A DNA stretch of 21,931 bases from Hyphomicrobium_A sp943371625 (lineage in GTDB: Bacteria > Pseudomonadota > Alphaproteobacteria > Rhizobiales > Hyphomicrobiaceae): positions 1 through 21,931 of the forward strand of contig CALRVN010000010.1 in assembly GCA_943371625.1 (NCBI GenBank). The letters are read 5' to 3'. Position 1 is the first letter of the stretch. Every line of letters begins with the position of its first letter. Shown here in pieces: positions 6,036 to 13,773 of this stretch. Below the pieces are notes generated by a model, which did not search any database, was not told the origin of the DNA, and was given only the letters and a program-made list of their open reading frames with translations. The translations under genes and the position numbers were made by a program.

Positions 6036-6596
6036 TTAAGGCTCGAGCTCGGTATCCCAATAGAGATAGTCGAGCCAGCTCTGGTGCAGGTAGTTGGGCG
6101 GGAACAGCCGCCCGTTGCGGTGCAACTCGAACACCGTCGGCCGGTACGGCAGGAGCTTCGGCAGCATCCCAACCTCTTCCGGCATCGCGCCACCCTTCTC
6201 CAGGTTGCACGGAGCGCACGCCGTCGTGACGTTATCCCACCGCGTCTGCCCGCCGCGCGAGCGCGGGATGAGATGGTCGAACGTCAGATCGTCCTTGTCA
6301 CCGCAATATTGGCAGGTGAACCGGTCGCGCAGGAACACGTTGAAGCGGGTGAACGCTGGATAGAGCGCTGGCTTCACATACGTTTTGAGGGAAACGACGC
6401 TCGGCAGCTTCATCTCGAACGAGGGGCTGCGCACGAAGCGATCGTATTCGGAGACGATGTTGACGCGATCCAAAAATACGGCCTTCACCGACTCCTGCCA
6501 GCTCCAGAGCGACAACGGGTAGTAGCTCAGGGGCCGGAAGTCGGCGTTTAGGACGAGTGCCGGAAACGAATCCGGTATGGCCGCGTGCGCATCCAC
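6036..6596 (-). CDS. HNH endonuclease family protein
   Basis: A 186-residue protein of the chromosomal HNH nuclease family found widely in alphaproteobacteria. The N-terminus (ALVLNADFRPLSYYPLSLW, residues 13-31) is characteristic of that family. The HNH core is complete: C95-x2-C98 and C127-x2-C130 as structural zinc ligands, DH at 107-108, N122 and N131. It would bind a divalent metal and cut or nick nucleic acid; the biological substrate of this family is not known to me. The chosen start is GTG at 6596, because the conserved region begins soon after and an AGGA lies about 10 nt upstream. A sigma70-like promoter sits at 6658-6686. It is a single-gene transcript with no phage genes around it, so it is more likely a resident housekeeping-type HNH than a mobile homing enzyme. 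Confidence 0.9.
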   Translation of the reverse strand: MDAHAAIPDSFPALVLNADFRPLSYYPLSLWSWQESVKAVFLDRVNIVSEYDRFVRSPSFEMKLPSVVSLKTYVKPALYPAFTRFNVFLRDRFTCQYCGDKDDLTFDHLIPRSRGGQTRWDNVTTACAPCNLEKGGAMPEEVGMLPKLLPYRPTVFELHRNGRLFPPNYLHQSWLDYLYWDTELEP

Positions 6597-6657
6597 GTTA
6601 CGGGCGTCCTATGCGTTTAAGTCCTGCGAATCGCGTTCTCCTCGACGTTCGGCCGGG

Positions 6658-6686
6658 ATACTAGCGGCGCATATCAACTCTGTGAA
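6658..6686 (-). promoter_or_regulatory. Candidate sigma70-like promoter for the HNH gene
   Basis: On the - strand, TTCACA (6681-6686) is separated by 17 nt from TAGTAT (6658-6663). That is 5 of 6 and 4 of 6 matches to the consensus. The implied leader is about 55 nt. Confidence 0.45.
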
Positions 6687-6741
6687 GCTCCCGAAAAGGC
6701 TTGTTGGGCCACTGTGTCTCGCGCACCTAAGGCCCTGCAAA

Positions 6742-7410
6742 TCAGGCGTTTTTCCGGACCGGCGCGGCGATCGTTGCCACCTTGTAATACGCCCACAGAA
6801 GATGCGCAGCGACGCCGCGCCATGGTCGCCACGTTTCCGCGATGGCGAAAAGCTCATCGCGCGAGGGCCGCTCCGGCAGCCCCATCGCCGATCGCACCGC
6901 GATCTGCAGCGCGAGATCGCCCGCCGCGAAAGCATCAGTCCGGCCGAGGCAGAACAATAGATAGATGTCGGCGCTCCACGGTCCGATGCCGGGCAGCGCC
7001 GTCAGCGTGTCGTGCACCTCATCTTCGGGTCGCTGGCGCAATTCTTCCAGGTCGAGGCCGCCGACGATGGCTTCACTAAGCGCCCGCAGCGTGCGGACCT
7101 TTCCTTGCGACAGCCCCGCGGCGCGCAATTCGGCATCGCTCAACGACAGGAACGTCTCTGCCGTCATCGGCCGCACCGCGGCCTGCATGCGTTTCCAGAT
7201 CGCCTCGGCGCTGGCGAGTGACAGCTGCTGCCCGACGACGATGCGCGCCAATCCCTCGAACCCCGAAGCATGCCGCCGCACCTGAGGAACGCCGGTGAGC
7301 GCCCGCACCTTCCGCATGTGCGGACACTTTCGGGTGAGCGAGCGCACGCCCTTCAGCATGTGCTCATCGTCGAGCACGATGAGCCGCGGCTCGTTACGCT
7401 TCATGTGCAT
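6742..7410 (-). CDS. AlkA-like DNA-3-methyladenine glycosylase (HhH-GPD family)
   Basis: A 222-residue base-excision repair glycosylase that would remove alkylated bases such as 3-methyladenine. The helix-hairpin-helix is LPGIGPWSADIY (139-150). The GPD-motif aspartate expected to be catalytic is D165 in AAGDLALQ. Other family landmarks are IVVGQQLS (57-64), QGKVRTL (102-108) and WRPWR (194-198). It lacks the N-terminal domain of E. coli AlkA (282 residues), so it belongs to the short AlkA/Mag-type group. Two starts six bases apart (MHM) are possible, and the outer one is given. It is transcribed away from the exported protein at 7515; the 104-bp gap holds a small hairpin (GCTCGC/GCGAGC, 7467-7481) and must hold both promoters. 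No ada or alkB gene is visible nearby. Confidence 0.92.
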   Translation of the reverse strand: MHMKRNEPRLIVLDDEHMLKGVRSLTRKCPHMRKVRALTGVPQVRRHASGFEGLARIVVGQQLSLASAEAIWKRMQAAVRPMTAETFLSLSDAELRAAGLSQGKVRTLRALSEAIVGGLDLEELRQRPEDEVHDTLTALPGIGPWSADIYLLFCLGRTDAFAAGDLALQIAVRSAMGLPERPSRDELFAIAETWRPWRGVAAHLLWAYYKVATIAAPVRKNA

Positions 7411-7514
7411 GGTTTACGCGAAACTCTTCTTCGACATCTGCATTCAACGTAATGTCGAATGCGCGCGCTCGCAAAGCGAGCCCGCTCTTAATCGTTATAT
7501 CGGGAGTGCTCGGC

Positions 7515-8048
7515 ATGATGCTTCGGGCGCAGATATCGGCGGTGATTGCCGCCTCTTTGATGGCCATTCCCTTGCTGGCTGACGTTGCCGCCGCGGCCGA
7601 TTGGCGCCGCGACTGGGCCACGCTTCACAACGAGCGCCACGGCTTCCACATCGGCTATCCCATCGGGGTTTTCGAGCAGCGTGCCGAGCCTCGAACCGAT
7701 GAAGGCCGCGTGCTCGTCTCGCGCGATGGCAAAGCGCAGCTCCTCGTCGGCGCTTTCGCCAATGAGGAGGCGACGACGCTCGAAGCCTATCGCGACTATC
7801 TGCTGAGCGAGAACTATGCCGGCGCCCACATCGACTACGCCCCGATGCGCGGCAGGTGGTTCGTGCTCTCGGGCACGATGGGTGATCGCGAATTCTACGA
7901 GCGCGTCAGCTTCACCTGTGGCGGCAAGCTGATAAACAGCTGGGCGATGATCTATCCCGCCGCCGAGAGCCGCTTCTATAATCGGGTCGTGGAGGCGGTA
8001 GCGCGCAGCTACACGCCGGGCGCCGGCCGCTCCGGCGAATGCGATTGA
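7515..8048 (+). CDS. Exported protein of unknown function
   Basis: A 177-residue protein with an N-terminal signal peptide: a basic start (MMLRAQ), a hydrophobic core, and ADVAAAA before DWRRDW, with predicted cleavage near residues 28/29. The mature part contains HGFHIGYPIGVFEQ, a GTMGDREFYERVSFTCGG block and a C-terminal helix (RFYNRVVEAVARSY). It has two cysteines (135 and 176) that could form a disulfide in the periplasm. I associate this pattern with uncharacterised exported proteins of Rhizobiales, without a known role. The frame extends upstream to ATG 7452. I chose 7515 because GGGAG lies 8 nt before it, and because the longer form would put 21 extra residues ahead of the signal peptide. 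Confidence 0.82.
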   Translation: MMLRAQISAVIAASLMAIPLLADVAAAADWRRDWATLHNERHGFHIGYPIGVFEQRAEPRTDEGRVLVSRDGKAQLLVGAFANEEATTLEAYRDYLLSENYAGAHIDYAPMRGRWFVLSGTMGDREFYERVSFTCGGKLINSWAMIYPAAESRFYNRVVEAVARSYTPGAGRSGECD

Positions 8049-8103
8049 CGCCTGAGCGGCTAGACGATCAACTTGCCTAAGTGAATAACTGGGCCAGTCG
8101 AGT

Positions 8104-8463
8104 ATGTCGCCGCCTGATCTGTTGTGGGCCTACTTTACATATGGCGCGCCCGCTCTATTCAAACGGCTGGACGCGATCCCACGCCAGCCCGGCGAATTGA
8201 ACACATTCCCGTCGCTTGATCGGATCAATTCCGAACGCTCGATCCTCGATAGCTGGGCCATCGAACTCTTCCGCTATTGCCGGCGGCGTTCGCCGACTGA
8301 CCTTCGGATGTATGCGATGCTGACAGACACGGAACGGTGGGCGAAAACGGTGGGGTGGGGATCGCACATGACGTCCCACGGTCTTGAGCGCTTGGACCAG
8401 TGGAAGCGGTTCGCGTCGCGTTTGCCATCGCAAGTAAGGCCGCGGGCTCCAACGACCCAATGA
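8104..8463 (+). CDS. Hypothetical protein, 119 residues, coupled to gluQ
   Basis: I do not recognise this protein. It has no signal peptide or membrane segment, is rich in W, Y and R, and begins MSPPDLLWAYFTYGAPALF. Third codon positions are mostly G or C, which supports coding. Its TGA stop overlaps the gluQ ATG (ATGA, 8460-8463), a usual sign of translational coupling. The start has no strong ribosome binding site and could be wrong. An antisense frame of 101 codons covers most of it but has no better support. The alternative is a noncoding leader of gluQ. Confidence 0.6.
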   Translation: MSPPDLLWAYFTYGAPALFKRLDAIPRQPGELNTFPSLDRINSERSILDSWAIELFRYCRRRSPTDLRMYAMLTDTERWAKTVGWGSHMTSHGLERLDQWKRFASRLPSQVRPRAPTTQ

Positions 8464-9322
8464 CAGCGTCCGTCTTTCGTTTTGCGCCGAGCCCCAACGG
8501 CGCGCTGCACCTTGGCCATGCGCTCTCTGCCCTGACCGGCTTCGACATGGCGCAGAGTTCGGGCGGACGCTTCCTTCTGCGCATCGAGGACATCGACGTC
8601 GCCCGCTGCCGCGAAGAGTACGTCGCCGGCATCTTCGAGGATCTGGCCTGGCTCGGCCTCGCCTGGAGCCGGTGCTACGCCAGTCCCAGCACTTCGCGAC
8701 TTACGTCGAGGTCGCGCAGTTCCTGGAGGCGCAGGGGCTGCTCTATCCCTGCTTTGCCTCGCGCACCGAGATCGAAGCCGCCGCAACGCCGGGTGCCGTG
8801 GATCCCGACGGCGCGCCGCTCTCTCCCCGTCTGCACCGGCAGCTCCCACGCGAGGAGATCGATGCGCGCATGCAGAGGGGCGAGCGTTTCGCGCTCCGGC
8901 TCGACATGCAGCGCGCACTGGCGAAGGCCCGCGAGCGGCTCGGCAGGGTGTCACTGACATTCACCGAGCTTGGCACCGACGGGACGCCGGAAGTCGTTGA
9001 GGCACATCCAGAGCGTTGGGGCGACGCGGTAATCCTGCGCAAGGACGTGCCCGCCAGCTACCACCTCGCCGTCGTCGTCGACGACGCCCGCCAGGGCGTG
9101 ACGCACGTCACGCGCGGCCGCGATCTCTACGCCGCCACCGATCTGCATCGCCTGCTTCAGGTGCTCATCGGACTGCCTGAGCCCGTCTACCACCATCACC
9201 GGCTGCTGACCGATGCCGACGGCAAGAAGCTCTCCAAGAGCGCCGGCGACACTGCGCTTGCCGAACTTCGCGCCGGCGGCGCCTCGCCTGCCGACATCCG
9301 CGCAATGCTCGGGCGCCCCTAG
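8460..9322 (+). pseudogene. gluQ: Glutamyl-Q tRNA(Asp) synthetase with a frame break near 8666
   Basis: GluQ attaches glutamate to queuosine in tRNA(Asp) and resembles the catalytic half of GluRS. The first frame (8460-8666) encodes FAPSPNGALHLGHA (the HIGH-like site) and LRIEDIDVAR. The rest is in another frame from 8666 to the TAG at 9320-9322. It encodes EPVLRQSQHF, GLLYPCFASR, KDVPASYHLAVVVDD, TRGRDLYAATDLHRLLQ and GKKLSKS (the KMSKS-like site). Joined, the parts give about 287 residues, the normal length, so almost nothing is missing. In the family a W-x-E/D-x-V stretch spans the junction, so 1 or 4 bases seem to be lost after LGLAW. Read as is, the first frame ends at 8957 after 166 residues, of which the last 97 are nonsense. 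The zinc-type CxC is also degenerate (CFA). This is either a recent pseudogene or a sequencing error. No slippery heptamer is present. Confidence 0.85.
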
Positions 9323-9403
9323 ATAAATCCCGCCGACAGAACGACTGCCAACCCCGTTTGGTTAGGCATTCGCTAAGCCCTGTCTGAAATAATTACGTTT
9401 CAG

Positions 9404-9982
9404 ATGCAGCAACATCCGTCGCCTTCGCGCAACGGCGTGAAAACAAAGCTGCAGAACGTATTGTCATTCAAGGCGAATAACATGATATTCTGGGCTCCCG
9501 CAGTTCTTAATGCAGCGTTGCGTTCCGCGCCCGGCCGCCGGCTAAGCGCGCTTGTTGCTGCAACCTGGACCAAAGCAACGCAGTGCCCGGACATGCTCAG
9601 AACCTTCGCCGCCAATAGGAACATCACCCTCGTCGGGCTTTCGAGCATCGCGGCGTCATTGGCCCTTGCGACGATGCCGAGCCGCGCGCCGCGCCATACC
9701 GCCGCCGTCGCCGAACCCGTCCGCCAGACCGCGGTCGATCATTTTCAGCGCGCGATCTCGGCCATCACCTCGGGCCTCGCCAGCTTCCAGCGCATCAAGA
9801 GCCTGAACACGGCCGCCGCACGCCAGCTCGATTCCGCGGACTACGCGCTGACCCAGCTCCTGCACGACCTGCGTCCTGTCATGGGTCTGCCGGCCGACGT
9901 CTCCGGGTTGCGCGCGGTTCTCGCCGAAGCCAACCGGCCGGCATCGAAGCCGCAGGACATCCGCAAGGGAATCGCCGCCTAG
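9404..9982 (+). CDS. Hypothetical protein with one transmembrane segment
   Basis: A 192-residue protein that I do not recognise. It has one clear hydrophobic stretch (about 74-90, in NITLVGLSSIAASLALATM) after a basic N-terminal region. A predicted helical region then contains QTAVDHFQRAISAITSGLASFQRIKSLNTAAARQLDSADYAL. It could be a single-pass membrane protein. If translation began at the in-frame ATG 9593 (residue 64), the segment would act as a signal anchor close to the N-terminus. None of the candidate starts has a strong ribosome binding site, so the N-terminus is uncertain. Its stop overlaps that of the convergent LpoA-like gene. An 80-bp gap separates it from gluQ. Confidence 0.65.
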   Translation: MQQHPSPSRNGVKTKLQNVLSFKANNMIFWAPAVLNAALRSAPGRRLSALVAATWTKATQCPDMLRTFAANRNITLVGLSSIAASLALATMPSRAPRHTAAVAEPVRQTAVDHFQRAISAITSGLASFQRIKSLNTAAARQLDSADYALTQLLHDLRPVMGLPADVSGLRAVLAEANRPASKPQDIRKGIAA

Positions 9983-11244
9983 TTGGGCGCGGCGATCGAT
10001 CCGGTCTGGGTGGGAACGGCGGACGACAGCTTCGTCCCCTCGAAGCTCGCCGGCGCAGGATCGACCACGGCCGACCCGACCTTCTGTACTTCGACCACGG
10101 CCAGCCCGCGCTCGCTGCGGCCGTCGGCGTTGAACCGCACGATGCCGTCGACGCCCGAGAAGCCGCTGGCGCGCGTCAGGTTCTCCGGTGTGTAGCGTGA
10201 GCCCGGCGCATTGCTGGCCAGCTCGATGGCAAAGCTCACGGCGTCATACGAGATCGACGCGATGCGCGGCGGCGCCGTGCCGAACGTCTTGGCGAAGCGC
10301 TCCGAGAACGAACGCCACGTCATCGGATCGGGGCTTGGATACCAGCCGCCGACGAAGGCGGTCTCGCGCCCGATCGTCGGGAAGTCCCACGCGCTTGTCC
10401 CGAGCAACTTCACCTTCTTCGTATCGAGCCCCGAATAAGCGATGACCGGCCCGATCTGCGGCAGCGACTCTTGCCCGCCCGGCAGGAACAGCGCATCCAC
10501 CGGTGCCATCTGCTCGTCGGCCGCCTTGATCGTCTCGACGACCTTCTTGGCCGGTCCCAGCATGCCGTTCGGCGACAGCGGGTAGCGCTCGACCACGGCC
10601 ACCGTGCCGCCGCTGCGTTGAACCGCCGTCCGGAACGCAGTCTCCACCACGTTGCCGAAGGCATCGTCGGGGATCAGCGCTGCGAAGCGCCGCTTGCCCT
10701 GTCCTGCAGCGAAGGAGACGATCCGGTCGACCTCCTGCTCGGCAAGGAAGTTGATCAGGTAGACGCCGTTGCCGGCCACCTGCGAATTGTTCGAGAACGA
10801 CACCACCGGCACCTTGGCCTCGCGCGCCACCGGGGCGACGCCGCTTACGGCCTGTGAAAGTAGCGGGCCGATCACGATCTCCGCGCCTTCCTTGATGGCG
10901 GCATCCGCCGCCGCGCGCGCCCGAGCCGGCGTGCCGCCGTCGTCCTTGGTGATCAGCTCGACGTTGGGATCGTTGACCTCGAACAGCGCCATCTCGGCGC
11001 CCTGCTTGAGGCTCTTGGCCACCGCCGCGGTCTCGCCCATGCCGCCCATCGGCAGCAGCAACGCGATCTTCACGGGGGCGCGGATCTGACCTTGGTTCTG
11101 TCCTGGCGGCGGCGCCAGTGCCGCGCTCGGAGCTTCCGCCGGTCCCATGCCGTTGGTCGAGCACCCGGCCATGAACAGGCCGCACATGACCATCGTCGCG
11201 ACGCGGCTGCGTCCACCGTCTCTGGCCTGAATGCCCCTTGGCAT
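9979..11244 (-). CDS. Penicillin-binding protein activator, LpoA/YraM-like lipoprotein
   Basis: A 421-residue lipoprotein. The N-terminus has arginines, a short hydrophobic stretch and the lipobox LFMAGC, with C28 as the lipidated residue. A flexible A/P/Q linker (about 30-55) follows. Residues about 57-385 form a type-1 periplasmic-binding fold of the kind seen in branched-chain amino-acid receptors and LpoA (VKIALLLPMGG, AEIVIGPLLSQAVSGVAPVA, VPVVSFSNN). In E. coli, LpoA is an outer-membrane lipoprotein that activates PBP1A, and its gene (yraM) is next to yraN and divergent from rsmI (yraL). Here the gene is likewise divergent from rsmI-yraN, which supports the LpoA-like reading over an ABC-transporter receptor; no permease genes are nearby. 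It lacks E. coli LpoA's N-terminal TPR-like domain. The ATG at 11244 is preceded by a distant AGGGGG. Confidence 0.85.
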   Translation of the reverse strand: MPRGIQARDGGRSRVATMVMCGLFMAGCSTNGMGPAEAPSAALAPPPGQNQGQIRAPVKIALLLPMGGMGETAAVAKSLKQGAEMALFEVNDPNVELITKDDGGTPARARAAADAAIKEGAEIVIGPLLSQAVSGVAPVAREAKVPVVSFSNNSQVAGNGVYLINFLAEQEVDRIVSFAAGQGKRRFAALIPDDAFGNVVETAFRTAVQRSGGTVAVVERYPLSPNGMLGPAKKVVETIKAADEQMAPVDALFLPGGQESLPQIGPVIAYSGLDTKKVKLLGTSAWDFPTIGRETAFVGGWYPSPDPMTWRSFSERFAKTFGTAPPRIASISYDAVSFAIELASNAPGSRYTPENLTRASGFSGVDGIVRFNADGRSERGLAVVEVQKVGSAVVDPAPASFEGTKLSSAVPTQTGSIAAPN

Positions 11245-11424
11245 CGATCCGGGGTCCCCCTAGCGTCGCCCGGCTGGTCCGGGTTAGCCACTATGGCTCC
11301 GGTTGCACGAACACGGTAGCGACTCTTCTATCCCCCTGGTTAGACGCTAGATTCGCCGTCGAAAAGTGCCTCTCAGCCACTATCGTGAACATTCAACATC
11401 GCACTTGCGAAAGTGATCGCTGCA

Positions 11425-12342
11425 ATGCCCACCGAAGAGCCCCCCGAGAGCGCCCCGAGCCTCGTCGCCGACCGCGCAGCGGCCGAGGTGCGGCGCCATC
11501 TCGCCGCCGCCCTGGCGCCCGGGCTCTACGTCGTCGCAACTCCCATCGGCAACCTGGGCGATATCTCCTTGCGCGCGCTCGCCGTTTTGGCGAATGCCGA
11601 CGCGGTGCTTTGCGAGGACACTCGCCACAGCCGCACCCTGCTCGCCCACTACGGCATCGGCACCACCACCCGGCCCTACCATGAGCATAACGCTGCCAAG
11701 GAGCGCCCCCGCGTGTTGGCGGACCTCGCCGCCGGCCGCCGCATTGCCGTGATTTCGGACGCCGGAACGCCGCTGATATCCGATCCAGGCTGGAAGCTCG
11801 TCCGCGAGGCGCTCGATGCCGGCCACCGCGTCGAGGCGCTGCCCGGCGCGTCGGCCACCCTTTCGGCCCTGGCCATCGCCGGCCTACCGACCGACGCCTT
11901 TCTTTTCGCCGGCTTCCTCCCGCCGAAGACGGCAGGCCGCCGCAGCCGCATCGCCGAACTGGCCGCCGTCCCCGCGACACTCGTCTTTTTCGAATCGCCC
12001 TCGCGCGTTGCTGAGTCGCTGCGCGACTTAGAGGCCGTGCTCGGCCCTCGCCCCGCAGCCCTCGCGCGCGAGCTGACGAAGCTGCACGAGGAAGTCCGGC
12101 GCGCCGCGCTTGGTGAACTCGCAGCCAGCGTCGAAGCGCAGCCCGTAAAGGGCGAGATCGTCATTCTCGTCGGGCCGCCCGTCGCGGGCGATGTCAGCGA
12201 CGAGGCCATCTCCGAGCGGCTTGCAGAAGCGCTGACCGAGCTGAGTTTGCGCGACGCCGCCAAGGCGGTTGCCGATGATCTCGGCGTCCCGAAGAGCCGC
12301 GTCTACGACCTCGGCCTCAAGCTGCGCAAAGGCGAGGAATGA
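11425..12342 (+). CDS. rsmI: 16S rRNA (cytidine(1402)-2'-O)-methyltransferase RsmI
   Basis: A 305-residue SAM-dependent enzyme of the tetrapyrrole-methylase fold. RsmI 2'-O-methylates C1402 of 16S rRNA in the decoding centre. Landmarks are VATPIGNLGD (37-46), CEDTRHSR (63-70), SDAGTPLISDPG (111-122) and LPGASA (139-144). The C-terminal part has SLRDAAKAVADDLGVPKSRVYDL, a helix-turn-helix-like region typical of RsmI. The first 30 residues are an alanine-rich extension. An in-frame GTG at 11413 would add four residues; I chose the ATG because neither has a strong ribosome binding site. It overlaps yraN by 4 bp (ATGA) and is divergent from the LpoA-like gene across 180 bp that must hold both promoters. 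Confidence 0.95.
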   Translation: MPTEEPPESAPSLVADRAAAEVRRHLAAALAPGLYVVATPIGNLGDISLRALAVLANADAVLCEDTRHSRTLLAHYGIGTTTRPYHEHNAAKERPRVLADLAAGRRIAVISDAGTPLISDPGWKLVREALDAGHRVEALPGASATLSALAIAGLPTDAFLFAGFLPPKTAGRRSRIAELAAVPATLVFFESPSRVAESLRDLEAVLGPRPAALARELTKLHEEVRRAALGELAASVEAQPVKGEIVILVGPPVAGDVSDEAISERLAEALTELSLRDAAKAVADDLGVPKSRVYDLGLKLRKGEE

Positions 12343-12728
12343 CCGGCGCGCCGCCACGAGGACGTCGCACGAAAGGAGCGGAAGTCCGTCGCGCGCGTCT
12401 GCGTAAGGGCCGACTTGCCGAGCTGTTCGCCGCCGCTGCCCTCATCGCCAAGGGCTATCGCATTCTCGGCCGCAACGTGAAGACGCGGGCCGGCGAGATC
12501 GACATCATCGCCGTGCGCGGCCAACGGCTCGCCTTCGTCGAGGTTAAGCGTCGCTCGACGCGCGAAGAAGCCGAGGCCGCCACGAGCGACCTTCAGGCGG
12601 CGCGTATCCGCAACGCGGCGGACTACTGGCTCGCCCACCGCCCGCGCTACCACGCCCACGAGCAGGGCTTCGACCTGATGCTGCTCTTGCCGCGCCGCTG
12701 GCCCCGCCACATCGAGAACGGGCTATGA
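12339..12728 (+). CDS. yraN: UPF0102 family protein YraN (predicted endonuclease-like fold)
   Basis: A 129-residue protein of UPF0102/YraN, predicted to have a Holliday-junction-resolvase-like nuclease fold. The core is visible: RKGRLAELFAAAALIAKGY (22-40, with E28), GEIDIIA (52-58, with D55), and FVEVKRR (66-72, with E68 and K70). D55, E68 and K70 form the D...E-x-K triad of PD-(D/E)XK-type folds. Activity has not been established for the family as far as I know. The basic N-terminal 20 residues are poorly conserved extension. The ATG overlaps the rsmI stop as ATGA, so the genes are translationally coupled, the arrangement often seen for this pair. gshB follows after 85 bp with a possible promoter of its own. 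Confidence 0.93.
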   Translation: MTGAPPRGRRTKGAEVRRARLRKGRLAELFAAAALIAKGYRILGRNVKTRAGEIDIIAVRGQRLAFVEVKRRSTREEAEAATSDLQAARIRNAADYWLAHRPRYHAHEQGFDLMLLLPRRWPRHIENGL

Positions 12729-12753
12729 TCGGCAACCGCGAAGCCGATACGCG

Positions 12754-12782
12754 TTGACAGCTAAGCCGTGACCCGGTCTAGG
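12754..12782 (+). promoter_or_regulatory. gshB: Candidate promoter for gshB
   Basis: A perfect TTGACA at 12754-12759 is followed after 17 nt by TCTAGG (12777-12782), a poor -10 (3 of 6). The implied start of transcription is about 25 bp before the gshB ATG. Some co-transcription with rsmI-yraN is still possible. Confidence 0.45.
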
Positions 12783-12813
12783 GTCGCTCGCGCCCCACAG
12801 CCACGGACCTGCC

Positions 12814-13752
12814 ATGCCCCTACGCGTCGCCTGCCAGATGGACCCGATCGAGCGGATCGACATCCGCGGCGATTCCACGTTCGCCATCCTGCTCGAAGCG
12901 CAAAAGCGCGGGCACAACCTCTTCTACTACACGCCGCAGAATCTCTCCCTGCACGGCGACAGGCTGCTCGCGCGCGGGCACACGCTCGAGGTCCATGACA
13001 AGCAGGGCAGCCACTACAAGCTGACGCGTCCGCGCGTGGAGAACCTCGAAAAGCGCGACGTCGTCCTGCTGCGCCAGGATCCGCCCTTCGACATGGCGTA
13101 CATCACGACGACGCATCTGCTAGAGCGCATTCATCCCAAGACGCTGGTCGTCAACGATCCCGCGCAGGTGCGCAACGCGCCGGAAAAGATCTTCGTCCTC
13201 GACTTCCTCGATCTCATGCCGCCCACCATCGTCACGCGCTCGCTCGACGACGTGCAGGCGTTCCGCAAGGAGATGGGCGACATCATCTTGAAGCCGCTCT
13301 ACGGCAACGGCGGCGCCGCCATCTTCCGCATCGCCAAGGATGACTCGAACACCGGCTCGCTCGTCGAGCTGTTCCAGACCGTGTTCCGCGAGCCCTTTAT
13401 GGTGCAGCAGTACCGCCCCGAGGTGAAGGATGGCGACAAGCGCATCATCCTCGTCGACGGCGAGGTGGCGGGCGCCATCAACCGCGTGCCACAGGCCGGT
13501 GAGACGCGCTCCAACCTTCACGTCGGCGGCACCGCGCGCCCGACGAAGCTGACGAAGCGCGATGAGGAAATCTGCGGCCGCCTCGGACCCGAGCTTAAAA
13601 AGCGCGGGCTCCTGTTCACCGGCATTGACGTGATCGGGCCCTATCTCACCGAGATCAACGTCACCTCGCCCACCGGCATTCGCCAGGTAAAGGAGTTCGG
13701 CGGCAACGACATCGCCGCGATGATCTGGGATGCGATCGAAGCCAAGCTCTAG
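12814..13752 (+). CDS. gshB: Glutathione synthase
   Basis: A 312-residue ATP-grasp enzyme that joins gamma-glutamylcysteine and glycine to make glutathione, in the cytosol. Landmarks: QMDPIERI (8-15), RQDPPFDMAYI (87-97), NDPAQVRNAPEKIF (114-127), the ATP-grasp glycine loop ILKPLYGNGGAAIF (158-171), KDGDKRIILVDGEVAGA (205-221), and GLLFTGIDVIGPYLTEINVTSPTGI (265-289), which holds metal- and nucleotide-binding residues. The length equals that of typical proteobacterial GshB (about 315). The ATG has only a weak GGA-type ribosome binding site. It follows yraN after 85 bp. The convergent carboxypeptidase gene ends 21 bp beyond its stop, leaving little room for a terminator. gshA is not in the window. 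Confidence 0.97.
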   Translation: MPLRVACQMDPIERIDIRGDSTFAILLEAQKRGHNLFYYTPQNLSLHGDRLLARGHTLEVHDKQGSHYKLTRPRVENLEKRDVVLLRQDPPFDMAYITTTHLLERIHPKTLVVNDPAQVRNAPEKIFVLDFLDLMPPTIVTRSLDDVQAFRKEMGDIILKPLYGNGGAAIFRIAKDDSNTGSLVELFQTVFREPFMVQQYRPEVKDGDKRIILVDGEVAGAINRVPQAGETRSNLHVGGTARPTKLTKRDEEICGRLGPELKKRGLLFTGIDVIGPYLTEINVTSPTGIRQVKEFGGNDIAAMIWDAIEAKL

Positions 13753-13773
13753 CGCCGCCCAGCGACGCCGCGC

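Noticed and set aside
6036..6596. HNH gene as a homing or phage-borne nuclease
   Set aside because: The N-terminal block matches the resident chromosomal family, it has its own promoter candidate, and there is no phage gene or intron around it.
8650..8680. Programmed -1 frameshift in gluQ
   Set aside because: No slippery X-XXY-YYZ heptamer or following pseudoknot is apparent, and GluQ is not known to use frameshifting.
10244..11185. 313-codon frame on the - strand overlapping the LpoA-like gene in another frame
   Set aside because: R/G-rich shadow of a well supported gene on the same strand; no start signal.
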